This document shows positions 25,409 to 33,551 of a DNA stretch of 64,000 nucleotides, piece by piece. The stretch is from the NCBI GenBank assembly GCA_004557825.1, contig SFFL01000011.1:1-64000 (forward strand), read 5' to 3'. This DNA comes from Bacteroidales bacterium (GTDB lineage Bacteria > Bacteroidota > Bacteroidia > Bacteroidales > Muribaculaceae). The notes beneath the pieces were generated by a model. That model made no database searches. It saw only the letters and a program-made list of their open reading frames with translations, and had not been told where the DNA came from. A program made the translations under genes and the position numbers. Each line of letters starts with the position of its first letter. The first letter of the stretch is position 1.

Positions 25409-26260
25409 ATGCCAAAGCAATCGTCAGGCGTTTCCGGTTTCCTCGACAATACGCTTGCCACCATCAAAAGCTGCGTGAAGCAAGTTGTGGAGAAATCGGC
25501 CAAAATAAATCCGGCTAATAGCGCTACCAATCAGCTGATTATTCTCGGAAACGGGCCTTCGCTGCGAACGAATCTCAACAACGACCTCGACCTGCTCCGC
25601 AGCGCCGACACCCTCGCCGTAAACTTCGCCGCCAACACCCCGGAGTTCTCCGAGATTCAGCCCACATATTATCTGTTGGCCGACCCCCATTTCTTTGATA
25701 AAGCGGGGGAAGACCCCAATGTCGGCCGCCTGATTGAAAATCTCAACAGCATCACTTTCCCGATGACACTGTTTGTGCCGGCCGGTGCACGAAAGGCCGA
25801 CAGCTATTTCCACAATCATAATCTCACCGTGAAGCATTTCAGCTTCACCGCCGTGGAGGGATACACCTGGTTTGAGAACGCTATGATGAACTCGCACCGC
25901 GGCATGCCTCGGCCGCGCAATGTGCTCATTCCATCCATTATGGTGGGTATATGGCTCGGCTACAAGGAGATATATCTACTGGGCGCCGACCACTCCTGGC
26001 TGAAAACACTCAGCGTCAACGACCGCAACGAGGTGGTGTCGATTCAGCCTCACTTCTACAAGGAGGATTCCCGCGAGCAGCAGAGGGTGAATGAGGTTTA
26101 TGTGAATCGTCAGCTCCACGAAGTGCTTGAGAGTATGATGATTGCATTTAAATCATACCACCGCATCAGAGAGTATGCCGACCGATGCGGCACACAGATT
26201 TTCAATTCCACTCCAGGCTCGATGATTGATGCCTTCGAGCGCGCTTCACTTCCCCGATAA
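25409..26260 (+). CDS. DUF115/GT42-like putative glycosyltransferase
   Basis: This 283-residue protein has LIILGNGPSLRTNL (about 43-56), the nucleotide-binding motif shared by DUF115 (Maf-type) proteins and GT42 sialyltransferases such as Cst-II. The later segment IMVGIWLGYKEIYLLGADHSW (about 177-197) corresponds to the conserved GYKxIYLxGxD motif of GT42. No signal peptide or membrane helix is seen, so it is cytosolic. It could transfer a nonulosonic acid; the legB- and neuB-like genes are in the divergent operon next door. The family call is from motif resemblance only. Confidence 0.6.
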   Translation: MPKQSSGVSGFLDNTLATIKSCVKQVVEKSAKINPANSATNQLIILGNGPSLRTNLNNDLDLLRSADTLAVNFAANTPEFSEIQPTYYLLADPHFFDKAGEDPNVGRLIENLNSITFPMTLFVPAGARKADSYFHNHNLTVKHFSFTAVEGYTWFENAMMNSHRGMPRPRNVLIPSIMVGIWLGYKEIYLLGADHSWLKTLSVNDRNEVVSIQPHFYKEDSREQQRVNEVYVNRQLHEVLESMMIAFKSYHRIREYADRCGTQIFNSTPGSMIDAFERASLPR

Positions 26261-26266
26261 TCCTCT

Positions 26267-26860
26267 ATGGCTTCATATCTTACCCTCGCAGCACAGTCGC
26301 AGGCTCAGTTTGTGGAAAAGCGGAGCCGCTTCATCGGGTTCGCCATACCGGTGTCAACCCGCGAGGAGGCCCGCGAGCACATCAAAAATTTCTCGAAGGA
26401 ATATTACGATGCGCGCCACGTATGCTGGGCTTTTATGCTGGGCGCCGACCGTAAGGATTTTCTTTCTTCCGACAATGGCGAGCCATCCGGCACGGCCGGC
26501 AAACCGATTCTCGGTCAGATTAATTCATTCAATCTTACCGACATCCTGATAGTGGTGGTGCGTTATTTCGGCGGAGTAAAACTCGGCACACCGGGGCTAA
26601 TTGCCGCATACCGCGAGGCTGCCCGACTCACAATCGAAGCCGGAGAAATAATTGAATGTCAGGAGAAAAGCACATTCTCTTTCAACTTTCCTTATATGGC
26701 GATGAATGATGTGATGAAAATCGTAAAAGCATCCGACGTGGAGATTCTCGGGCAGCAGTTCGACAATTCCTGCTCAATGACTCTGCGGATGGCCACCGAC
26801 CTTTATCCCGAAATTACCGCGCGTCTGCTCGCCGTCGACGGCGTCAGTGCATCCTCTTGA
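26267..26860 (+). CDS. YigZ/IMPACT family protein
   Basis: This 197-residue cytosolic protein belongs to the UPF0029/IMPACT family (YigZ in E. coli), with the N-terminal signature including SGTAGKPILGQI and VVVRYFGGVKLGTPGLIAAY (about 94-113) and a C-terminal DUF1949-type ferredoxin-like domain. The bacterial role is unclear; eukaryotic relatives act on translational stress signalling. It starts 6 bp after the previous gene. Its 3' end overlaps the convergent TPR gene by 17 bp. Confidence 0.88.
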   Translation: MASYLTLAAQSQAQFVEKRSRFIGFAIPVSTREEAREHIKNFSKEYYDARHVCWAFMLGADRKDFLSSDNGEPSGTAGKPILGQINSFNLTDILIVVVRYFGGVKLGTPGLIAAYREAARLTIEAGEIIECQEKSTFSFNFPYMAMNDVMKIVKASDVEILGQQFDNSCSMTLRMATDLYPEITARLLAVDGVSASS

Positions 26861-28931
26861 GCAGATTATAGGAAGGAACTACCCCAAGTTCGCCGGCTTT
26901 CGACAGATTGGCCATACCCTCAGCACGGTTGCCAAGCTGGAAATAAACGTAGGCCAGATTATAATATGCCTCACCGAAGTCGGGCTTCAACTCCACAGCC
27001 TTGCGGAAGGCCGACAATGCCGAGGTGAAATCACCCATATCGGCAAGCACCACCCCCTTATTGTAATGCGCAAAAGCCATACGCGGAGATAATTCGGCTG
27101 CCCGGTCGAAATCCGCCACGACTCCGCGAAGCCGCAGCTTCACATCGGCAGCGCCGTCGGCTTTAATCATATCATAGCGGGCCACGCCGCGCTGAAACCA
27201 CGCCAGCGCGAAATCGGGTGTGAGCGTCACAGCCCTATCGAGGTCGGCGATGGCCGCCTGATAGTTGCGCAGGGTCATATAGTCCATCGCCCGGCCGAAA
27301 TAATCAATGGCGCGGGGAGTGTTTTCCACAAGATAACGGGTATAATTCTCTATCGAGCGGAAATGGCGGTCGAGCAGCGACTCATCCGAGGGGGTGAGTC
27401 CGCGGTTGCCAACCATCACCACAAAGGGAAGAATACGGGTGGCATTCAGGTCGTCGACCTCCTTTATATAAGAACGGGCATCGGTCACGGAATTGGTAGA
27501 AGCGCTGTAGTAGCCCAGCGCAAACATCGGCTCAAGCGAAATGCGGCGGTCGTGATCCTGCACGCGGCCGCGAATGCCCTGGCTTACGAAATCCTGCTGA
27601 AGGTCGACATCGTTGTCGAGTGTGCGGAGCGCTGTGAATCGGCGGGCCACAGATTCCGGCGTAAGCTCGGAGCCGTTGCCATTCCCAGACTCCCCGCTAC
27701 CGTTCTTACCCGACGCTCCGGATTGATTGCCGGCGTCATTGCCATCACGGGAGGCTGACCCATTGCCGGCGTCGGCCAAATCAGCGCCGGGTGCAGGAAT
27801 GCCACCGGCCGGGAGCGCACGGGCTATGGCAAGCGCCTTCTTATAGTCGGCCTCGGCATCGCGCATTTTTCCTTGCTGACGGTAAATGTCGGATCGCATA
27901 TAATATGCCTCCGGCAGATTGGGGAAACGCTGAATAAGCGCGGATATATCGGCAAGTGCGGCTGAGAAATTGCGCACTTCGCCGTAAAGGAGCGCACGGT
28001 TGTAGAGCGCCCGATGGTCTTCCGGTTCAAGTTCAAGCACGCGCGAGAAGTCAATTATCGCGCGGTCATTGTCGCGGCTCTCCATACGCAGCAGGCCGCG
28101 GTTGTAAATGGCCGCAGCGTTGAGCGGGTCGAGCTGTACGGCATAATCATAGTCGGCCATCGCCCCGAAATAGTCGTCGCGATGATAGCGGAGGAACGCA
28201 CGGTTCACATACAGGCCGCTCTCTTTAGGCTCCAGACGGATAGCCTCGGTAATGTCGCTTTCGGCCTTTTCATATCCCTCAGGCTTGGCCATCAGGATGT
28301 TTGCCCGGAGCAGGTATGCGTTTGCAATGTTCGGATTGATTTCCAGCGCCTTTTCCAAATCGGCCACGGCGCCAACCGTATCGGTCTGCTCAACCTTCAG
28401 GCGTCCGCGGGCCACATAGGCGTTGGCATAACCGGGATACATCTCCAGCAGGCGGTCGAAGCTCACCCGGGCACTGTCGGCTTCGTTGAGCTGCTGCAGC
28501 GCCAGTGCACGATTAAACATCAGGTTGCGGTTGTTGGGCAGCAGCCGCATGGCGGCATCATAGTCCTCCACCGCGCTCCGGTACAAGCCGAGGTTCTGTT
28601 GGGCCACACCGCGCACCTCATACACATCGGGGATAAACGGGTTTCGCTCGATAGCCATCGAGGCATCCTCCACAGCTCCGCTGTAGTCTTCCAGGTTCAG
28701 CTTGGCTATGGCGCGATAGAGATATGGCTGCGCCAGATATGGCTTGGCCGCGATAGCTCGATTGAAATACTGAATGGAGAGCACATAGTCATCGAAGTAG
28801 AGCGCGTTCTGCCCCACCCGCACTATCTGCTCAGCATTGATCTGCGCATAAGCATTGCCGACGCCGGCAAAAGCCAGCATCAGCAACGTAAGGTATTTTA
28901 TTAAAATATGTCGCGAAGGAAATGCAGCCAC
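26844..28931 (-). CDS. Periplasmic tetratricopeptide repeat protein
   Basis: This 695-residue protein has a signal peptide (about 1-29, ending in NAYAQ) and at least ten TPR units. There is an N-terminal block (about 30-360), then a Gly/Ser/Asn-rich linker (about 385-425), and a C-terminal block (about 530-690). TPR arrays mediate protein-protein contacts; the partner is unknown. The start is GTG at 28931, sharing its G with the TAG stop of the preceding DUF5606 gene, which indicates translational coupling. The 3' end overlaps the convergent YigZ gene. Confidence 0.85.
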   Translation of the reverse strand: MAAFPSRHILIKYLTLLMLAFAGVGNAYAQINAEQIVRVGQNALYFDDYVLSIQYFNRAIAAKPYLAQPYLYRAIAKLNLEDYSGAVEDASMAIERNPFIPDVYEVRGVAQQNLGLYRSAVEDYDAAMRLLPNNRNLMFNRALALQQLNEADSARVSFDRLLEMYPGYANAYVARGRLKVEQTDTVGAVADLEKALEINPNIANAYLLRANILMAKPEGYEKAESDITEAIRLEPKESGLYVNRAFLRYHRDDYFGAMADYDYAVQLDPLNAAAIYNRGLLRMESRDNDRAIIDFSRVLELEPEDHRALYNRALLYGEVRNFSAALADISALIQRFPNLPEAYYMRSDIYRQQGKMRDAEADYKKALAIARALPAGGIPAPGADLADAGNGSASRDGNDAGNQSGASGKNGSGESGNGNGSELTPESVARRFTALRTLDNDVDLQQDFVSQGIRGRVQDHDRRISLEPMFALGYYSASTNSVTDARSYIKEVDDLNATRILPFVVMVGNRGLTPSDESLLDRHFRSIENYTRYLVENTPRAIDYFGRAMDYMTLRNYQAAIADLDRAVTLTPDFALAWFQRGVARYDMIKADGAADVKLRLRGVVADFDRAAELSPRMAFAHYNKGVVLADMGDFTSALSAFRKAVELKPDFGEAYYNLAYVYFQLGNRAEGMANLSKAGELGVVPSYNLLKRMH

Positions 28932-29389
28932 TATTTCTTCACTGTTGCAGCCTCGTCAGCGGCTTCAGCAACTTCAGCAGCCTGGTCCTGTGCGATTTCC
29001 TCATCCTTGAAATCCTTGATACCGGCTGCAATCAGCTGATTGTACCAGGAAAGGAGTTTGCGTATGTCGGTAGTGTAAACGCGGTCCTCGTCGTAGTCGG
29101 GAAGCACGGTTTTGAAATAAGCGCGCACAGCGGCATCGTCGCCCAGCGCCTTTACATCGACTTCCTTGCCGTCGTTGGCTTCCTTCACCTTCTCGAGCAC
29201 ATCAAACAGAGGTACATCGTCGCCTATGGTGTAGATGGAAATGTCGCCCAGCGACACTACTTTATCAGTAGAATATGCCGGCTGACGGCGGCCTGTGGCG
29301 ATATTCTCCACAATAAGCATATTCTTACCACGGTTTACAAGACGGAAAAGGCCGGACTTACCGGAAATAGAAAGAATTTTCTTGAGCAT
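28931..29389 (-). CDS. DUF5606 domain protein
   Basis: This 152-residue cytosolic protein begins MLKKILSISGKSGLFRLV, the conserved N-terminus of the Bacteroidetes-only DUF5606 family. The middle is acidic and mixed, and the C-terminal ~25 residues are an Ala/Glu-rich low-complexity tail. Its function is unknown. I used the ATG at 29389: the promoter at 29411-29442 leaves a leader of about 15 nt, and the longer frame to 29413 would begin within the promoter. Confidence 0.85.
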   Translation of the reverse strand: MLKKILSISGKSGLFRLVNRGKNMLIVENIATGRRQPAYSTDKVVSLGDISIYTIGDDVPLFDVLEKVKEANDGKEVDVKALGDDAAVRAYFKTVLPDYDEDRVYTTDIRKLLSWYNQLIAAGIKDFKDEEIAQDQAAEVAEAADEAATVKK

Positions 29390-29410
29390 ATTTTTCGTTT
29401 TTAGCGAATG

Positions 29411-29442
29411 CAAAGTTAGCTATCACCAACGGCATTTCCAAA
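29411..29442 (-). promoter_or_regulatory. Promoter of the DUF5606-TPR operon
   Basis: TTTG (29442-29439), a 20-bp spacer and TAACTTTG (29418-29411) on the minus strand match the Bacteroidetes consensus exactly. Confidence 0.85.
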
Positions 29443-29505
29443 TTTTCCCCGAAAGCATTTATAAAATTTCCTGCCGGAGATGGTTAATTTTTGCACAAAA
29501 TATGT

Positions 29506-29513
29506 TAACTTTG
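29506..29513 (+). promoter_or_regulatory. -7 box for the glycine-zipper OmpA lipoprotein
   Basis: TAACTTTG is an exact match. No -33 element is correctly spaced. If used, it gives a long leader of about 155 nt before the ATG at 29676. No coding frame is credible in that leader; a post-transcriptional control site is possible. Confidence 0.6.
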
Positions 29514-29675
29514 CATACACATCAGCCTTTTTCAGGCTTCTGTTTGTTTATTCTAATAATCTCTGTAGGATTATTCTTAATCGCTCTTAGATTATCCATA
29601 ATCGCTGCGAGGATATTGTATCTGATTCTATCTTTCTTCTGATAAATTTTCAATCCATTAATAATTATTACCGAT

Positions 29676-30371
29676 ATGAAAACTCTTAAGACTTTATGCA
29701 TCGGCGTATTAGCTGCAGGTATGCTCCTGACAGGCTGTAACTCTATGACTAACACCGGCAAGGGAGCCCTCATCGGCGGTGGCGGCGGTGCCGCTCTCGG
29801 CGCTGGCATCGGCGCACTCATCGGCGGCGGCAAAGGTGCCGGCATCGGCTCGGCTATCGGAGCTGCTGTTGGCGCAGGCGCAGGCACTCTCATCGGCAAC
29901 CGTATGGACAAGCAGGCCAAGCAGCTGGAGCAGCAGCTCCAGGATGCTCAGGTAGAGCAGGTGCAGGACCAGAATGGTCTCGCTGCCATCAAGGTTACAT
30001 TCCCCGGCGGCATCCTCTTCCCCACCAACGGCACTACCCTCAGCGCCGGCGCTCAGACCGAACTTGCTCAGTTTGCAAACTCGCTGATTCAGAATCCTGA
30101 AACCAACGTTCAGGTTTACGGCTTCACCGACAATACCGGTTCGCTTGCCGCCAACACAAAAGTAGCCAACGGTCGTGCCCTCGCTGTTGACCGTTTCCTC
30201 ATCGACAGCGGTGTATCCCCCACTCGCGTCACCTATCAGGGTGTGCCGATGGCCAACTACGTAGCTTCCAACGACACTGCCGCAGGCCGTGCACAGAACC
30301 GCCGCGTAGAAATCTACATCACCGCCAGCCAGCAGATGATTCAGCAGGCTGAAGCCGGCACACTCCGCTAA
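29676..30371 (+). CDS. OmpA-family lipoprotein with glycine zipper (YiaD-like)
   Basis: This 231-residue outer-membrane lipoprotein has a lipobox at AAGMLLTGC (Cys ~21). A Gly/Ala-rich glycine-zipper segment (about 28-75; repeated GAxIGALIGGG) may insert in or associate with membrane. A short Gln-rich coiled part follows, then an OmpA C-terminal peptidoglycan-binding domain (about 105-220; GFTDNTGS and AQNRRVEIYI). It resembles YiaD-type proteins that tether the outer membrane. It ends at a strong bidirectional terminator preceded by a 9-bp tandem repeat. Confidence 0.9.
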   Translation: MKTLKTLCIGVLAAGMLLTGCNSMTNTGKGALIGGGGGAALGAGIGALIGGGKGAGIGSAIGAAVGAGAGTLIGNRMDKQAKQLEQQLQDAQVEQVQDQNGLAAIKVTFPGGILFPTNGTTLSAGAQTELAQFANSLIQNPETNVQVYGFTDNTGSLAANTKVANGRALAVDRFLIDSGVSPTRVTYQGVPMANYVASNDTAAGRAQNRRVEIYITASQQMIQQAEAGTLR

Positions 30372-30391
30372 TTTCCCAAATAGCAAGGGTA

Positions 30392-30463
30392 GCTACCTCG
30401 GCTAAATTAGCTAAATTAGCCAAATTAGCTAAATTAGCTAAGTTAGCTACCTTAGCTAAGTTA
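30392..30463. repeat. 9-bp tandem repeat (GCTAAATTA), 3' of the OmpA lipoprotein
   Basis: Eight contiguous 9-bp units (GCTACCTCG, GCTAAATTA, GCTAAATTA, GCCAAATTA, GCTAAATTA, GCTAAGTTA, GCTACCTTA, GCTAAGTTA) fill the space between the OmpA lipoprotein stop and its terminator. The unit matches that at 6452-6517. Confidence 0.85.
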
Positions 30464-30470
30464 GCTGCAA

Positions 30471-30510
30471 AAAAATAAAAAGAGGCTCGCAGGAGCCTCT
30501 TTTTATTTTT
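30471..30510. terminator. Bidirectional rho-independent terminator
   Basis: AGAGGCTC (30481-30488) and GAGCCTCT (30493-30500) form a perfect stem around GCAG, flanked by A-rich sequence on the left and TTTTTATTTTTTT on the right. It serves the rightward OmpA lipoprotein gene and the convergent CpsB-type gene. Confidence 0.93.
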
Positions 30511-30568
30511 TTCAGCTTGCTTTTGGGCAGCTTGCTGATTATTTATTTTTTCTGGCGGGTGAGCCGGG

Positions 30569-31312
30569 TCAAAGCACACTGTCGTTGAAGATGCGGTCTT
30601 TGAGCTTTTCGGCGTGTTTGCGGTAATCCTTCGAGCCTATGTAAGCCTCAAGCGTGGCGCAATGCCGGTGGTTGTGCATATCGGTGCCGACAAAATCCAC
30701 CATATCGCGGTCAATCAGATATTCCGCCATAGCCTTTGCCTCCTTGCCGTAGTTGCCTGCCAGCGAGAGAAGATTAATCTGGAAAAGCGTGCCCTGGCTG
30801 TGCAGCATAGAATACCGCTCGCGCTTATTGCCATAATAATATGTATAGCGCTCCGGGTGGGCAAGGATAGGCTTGAAGCCACGCATCTTCAGATCAAAGA
30901 GAAGTTTGTCAATATTCCAGGCCTCCTGCACGAAGGAATTCTCCACGAGCAGGTAATTATTGGGCATAGGAGTCACCAGCCCCTGCTCCAGCTGCGCATT
31001 GAAGAAACTGTCCATACGGTATTCCGCCGAATGAAGCAGCTCTATATCAATTCCTTTCTCCGCCACGGCCTGCTGCAGTTTATCGAATGCCGCATTAATC
31101 GTGTCGGGGGTATTCTCAAATGTATCCTGTGTAACGTGAGGCGTGGTAATTATCTTGCGTATACCCCAGCTGTGTTCGTGCGCCACAAGGTCGGCACCAC
31201 CTTCGGCATTCCGCTGTCCGTCGTCGATGCCGGGGACAAGATGGCAATGCATATCGGTGTGAAAGAACAGTTCCTGAGGCTCCTGAGCCTTCTTTTTAAA
31301 GAAGTTAAACAT
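30569..31312 (-). CDS. CpsB/YwqE-type PHP tyrosine phosphatase
   Basis: This 247-residue metal-dependent protein-tyrosine phosphatase of the PHP family dephosphorylates the tyrosine kinases that control polysaccharide export. Metal ligands are visible in HTDMHCHLVPGIDDG (about 18-32), TTPHVT, HSAEYR, ILAHPERY and FVGTDMHNH (about 209-217). ATG at 31312 (MFNFFKKK) was chosen over an upstream in-frame ATG at 31327, because the -7 box lies at 31342. No kinase or export gene is adjacent. Confidence 0.88.
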   Translation of the reverse strand: MFNFFKKKAQEPQELFFHTDMHCHLVPGIDDGQRNAEGGADLVAHEHSWGIRKIITTPHVTQDTFENTPDTINAAFDKLQQAVAEKGIDIELLHSAEYRMDSFFNAQLEQGLVTPMPNNYLLVENSFVQEAWNIDKLLFDLKMRGFKPILAHPERYTYYYGNKRERYSMLHSQGTLFQINLLSLAGNYGKEAKAMAEYLIDRDMVDFVGTDMHNHRHCATLEAYIGSKDYRKHAEKLKDRIFNDSVL

Positions 31313-31341
31313 AGAAATAAATATCACTCTTAAAAATCACA

Positions 31342-31349
31342 CAAAGTTA
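31342..31349 (-). promoter_or_regulatory. -7 box of the CpsB-type phosphatase gene
   Basis: The minus strand reads TAACTTTG, an exact consensus match, about 30 bp upstream of the ATG at 31312. The upstream TTTAAT is a weak -33 candidate. Confidence 0.6.
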
Positions 31350-31464
31350 CGCATTTTTCCGCATTAAGGATTAAACGATATGTGAAAATTAACAAATGAG
31401 GCCCAGAATCCAAAAAAAATGCGTAACTTCGCGGCATAAAACATACACAAATCAGCAATAATTT

Positions 31465-33351
31465 ATGGAGAAGAAGTTAAAAATCAGGGATTTGACCCTG
31501 CGCGACGGGCAGCAGTCGCTTTTTGCCACCCGCCTGAAACAGCAAGACATCGACCCGCTGCTCCCCTTATACAAGGATGCAGGCTTCTATATTATGGAAG
31601 TTTGGGGTGGAGCCGTGCCCGACTCTGTAATGCGCTACCTCGACGAATCCCCCTGGGACCGTCTGCGTAAGATTTCTAAAGCCATCGACGGCAAATCGCT
31701 CCTTTCCGCACTTTCGCGCGGCCGCAACCTTTTCGGTTACGTGCCTTACCCCGACTCGGTGCTCGAAGGTTTTTATAAGGAAGCCATCAAAAACGGCCTC
31801 AACGTGATGCGTATTTTCGACGCGCTCAATGATATCGACAACGTGAAAGAGTCGATTCGTCTGATCAACGAGCTGGGCGGCATCGCCGACGCTGCCGTAT
31901 GCTACACCGTCGACCCCAAGGACGAGGCTCCCGCAGAACCTGAGAAGAAAGGTTTCTTTGCCAAGCTCTTCGGCAAGAAAGAAGCTCCCGTGGCTCCCAA
32001 GAAGATTTTCACTGACGAATATTTCGTAAATCTCGCTGTGGAGATGGAGCGTCTGGGTGCCAAGATCATCACCCTCAAGGATATGGCCGGTCTGGTAAAC
32101 CCGATGCGCGCAGCTTCCGTAATCGGCAAACTCAAAGCTGCCGTGAAGGTGCCTGTCGACTTCCACACCCACTGCACCCCCGGCTACGGTCTGGCCTCCT
32201 CGCTTATGGCCATCCTCAACGGCGTCGACATCCTCGACACCAACATCTGGTGGTTTGGTGAAGGTTCGGCAGCTCCCGCTATCGAACTTGTCTACATCTT
32301 CTGCAAGAAGCTCGGCATCGAGGTGGATGTGAATATGGAGAAGGTCGGCGAAATCCGCGACCGTCTGGAAGCTATTCGCCACAACCTGGCCGACTTCGAC
32401 CTCAACAAAGATCACTTCCCCAAGAAGTTCAACCCCCTTACCGACACTCTGCCTGCAGAAGTCGATGCACTCTTCGACAAAGCCATCGCCGCTGCCAAAG
32501 CCGGCAACGAAGAGGAACTGCTCGACGCCTGCCACGCTATCGAGGATTATTTCGGTTTCCCCAAACCCAATCTCCTCGTCAAGGACGCAGAGGTGCCCGG
32601 CGGTATGTACTCCAATATGGTGGCCCAGCTTAAAGCTCTTGGCGCCAGCGACCTGCTCGACGACGCTATGCGCCTGATTCCTAAGGTGCGCCGCGATGCC
32701 GGCCTTGTGCCCCTGGTAACACCTACCAGCCAGATTGTAGGCTCGCAGGCCGTGCTCCTGGCTATGGACCGCCGCAAAGGCAACCCCGACTACACTCAGA
32801 CCAACAATCAGTTCATCTCGCTGGTTAAGGGTGAATACGGTCACACTCCCGTGCCCGTCAATCCCGCTTTCCGTGAGAAAATCACCGGCGATGCAGCTGA
32901 AAAGCCCTACGACGTTTCCACCTACAAGAAACCGGCCAACCCCGAAGTAGCTGAGCTGGGCAATGTGCCTCTGGCTTCCAACCAGGAGGAATACCTGCTT
33001 CTGGAACTACTCCCCAACGTAGCCAACAAATTCCTGCGCAACCGCCGTGAAGAGGAGTTCAAGGCAAAGCAGCCCGCAGAAGAGCCCAAAGCAGCTGCCG
33101 CTGAGGCTAAAGCCGCTGTAGCCGACGAGCCTGTCACCGGCGAACTCTTCACCGCTCCTATGGGTGGCCGCATTGTTGAAATCAATGTTAAGCCCGGCGA
33201 CACCGTGAAGAAAGGCTCCGTTATGATGGTCTACGAGGCTATGAAGATGGAGAACGACCTCGAAGCTCCCCGCGACCTCAAAGTGAAGCGTGTATTCGTA
33301 GCTCCCGACGAAGTAGTCGGCACCGATGCCCGCCTCATCGAATTTGAATAA
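31465..33351 (+). CDS. Biotin-dependent carboxyltransferase (oxaloacetate decarboxylase alpha / PycB-like)
   Basis: This 628-residue protein pairs a carboxyltransferase TIM barrel (about 5-300; LTLRDGQQSL, DFHTHCTPGYG, metal-binding HTH) and conserved carboxylase domain (about 320-490) with a C-terminal biotinyl domain (about 560-628; EAMKMEND, biotin at about Lys594). It exchanges a carboxyl group between biotin and pyruvate/oxaloacetate, either as part of a sodium pump or of a two-subunit pyruvate carboxylase. No beta subunit or biotin carboxylase is adjacent. A charged insert of about 30 residues (151-180; PKDEAPAEPEKKGFFAKLFG) interrupts the barrel. Confidence 0.9.
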   Translation: MEKKLKIRDLTLRDGQQSLFATRLKQQDIDPLLPLYKDAGFYIMEVWGGAVPDSVMRYLDESPWDRLRKISKAIDGKSLLSALSRGRNLFGYVPYPDSVLEGFYKEAIKNGLNVMRIFDALNDIDNVKESIRLINELGGIADAAVCYTVDPKDEAPAEPEKKGFFAKLFGKKEAPVAPKKIFTDEYFVNLAVEMERLGAKIITLKDMAGLVNPMRAASVIGKLKAAVKVPVDFHTHCTPGYGLASSLMAILNGVDILDTNIWWFGEGSAAPAIELVYIFCKKLGIEVDVNMEKVGEIRDRLEAIRHNLADFDLNKDHFPKKFNPLTDTLPAEVDALFDKAIAAAKAGNEEELLDACHAIEDYFGFPKPNLLVKDAEVPGGMYSNMVAQLKALGASDLLDDAMRLIPKVRRDAGLVPLVTPTSQIVGSQAVLLAMDRRKGNPDYTQTNNQFISLVKGEYGHTPVPVNPAFREKITGDAAEKPYDVSTYKKPANPEVAELGNVPLASNQEEYLLLELLPNVANKFLRNRREEEFKAKQPAEEPKAAAAEAKAAVADEPVTGELFTAPMGGRIVEINVKPGDTVKKGSVMMVYEAMKMENDLEAPRDLKVKRVFVAPDEVVGTDARLIEFE

Positions 33352-33361
33352 TACTGATAAT

Positions 33362-33500
33362 GAGGCTGTGTAAAAATAGCCACCGACGTATCAACCTGTA
33401 GGGACGCACCCCAGGTGCGTCCGCATAATCAAATGATTGACAAAATCATTGAGCGAATGCATCTGGGGTGCGTCACTACAGGTTGATGTGTTGTTTAAAT
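33362..33500 (+). repeat. Dispersed palindromic repeat, copy 3 (bipartite, BIME-like)
   Basis: The left half (33362-33424) matches copies 1 and 2: GAGGCTGTG, AAAAATAGCC, GACGTATCA, TGTAGGGACGCACC, GGTGCGTCC. A second, inverted half (about 33459-33493; CTGGGGTGCGTCACTACAGG, GTTGATGTG) mirrors it. Between them lies AAATGATT...AATCATT. The whole could fold into a large cruciform. It separates the carboxyltransferase from the WaaP-like kinase and contains no gene. Confidence 0.8.
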
Positions 33501-33551
33501 TTTGACGAAGCAACATTTTATACATCCAGCCACATAAAGTCCACCCCGACG

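Noticed and set aside
31567..32844. Open frame of 425 codons opposite the carboxyltransferase
   Set aside because: Antisense shadow; the forward gene has clear catalytic motifs across the same bases.
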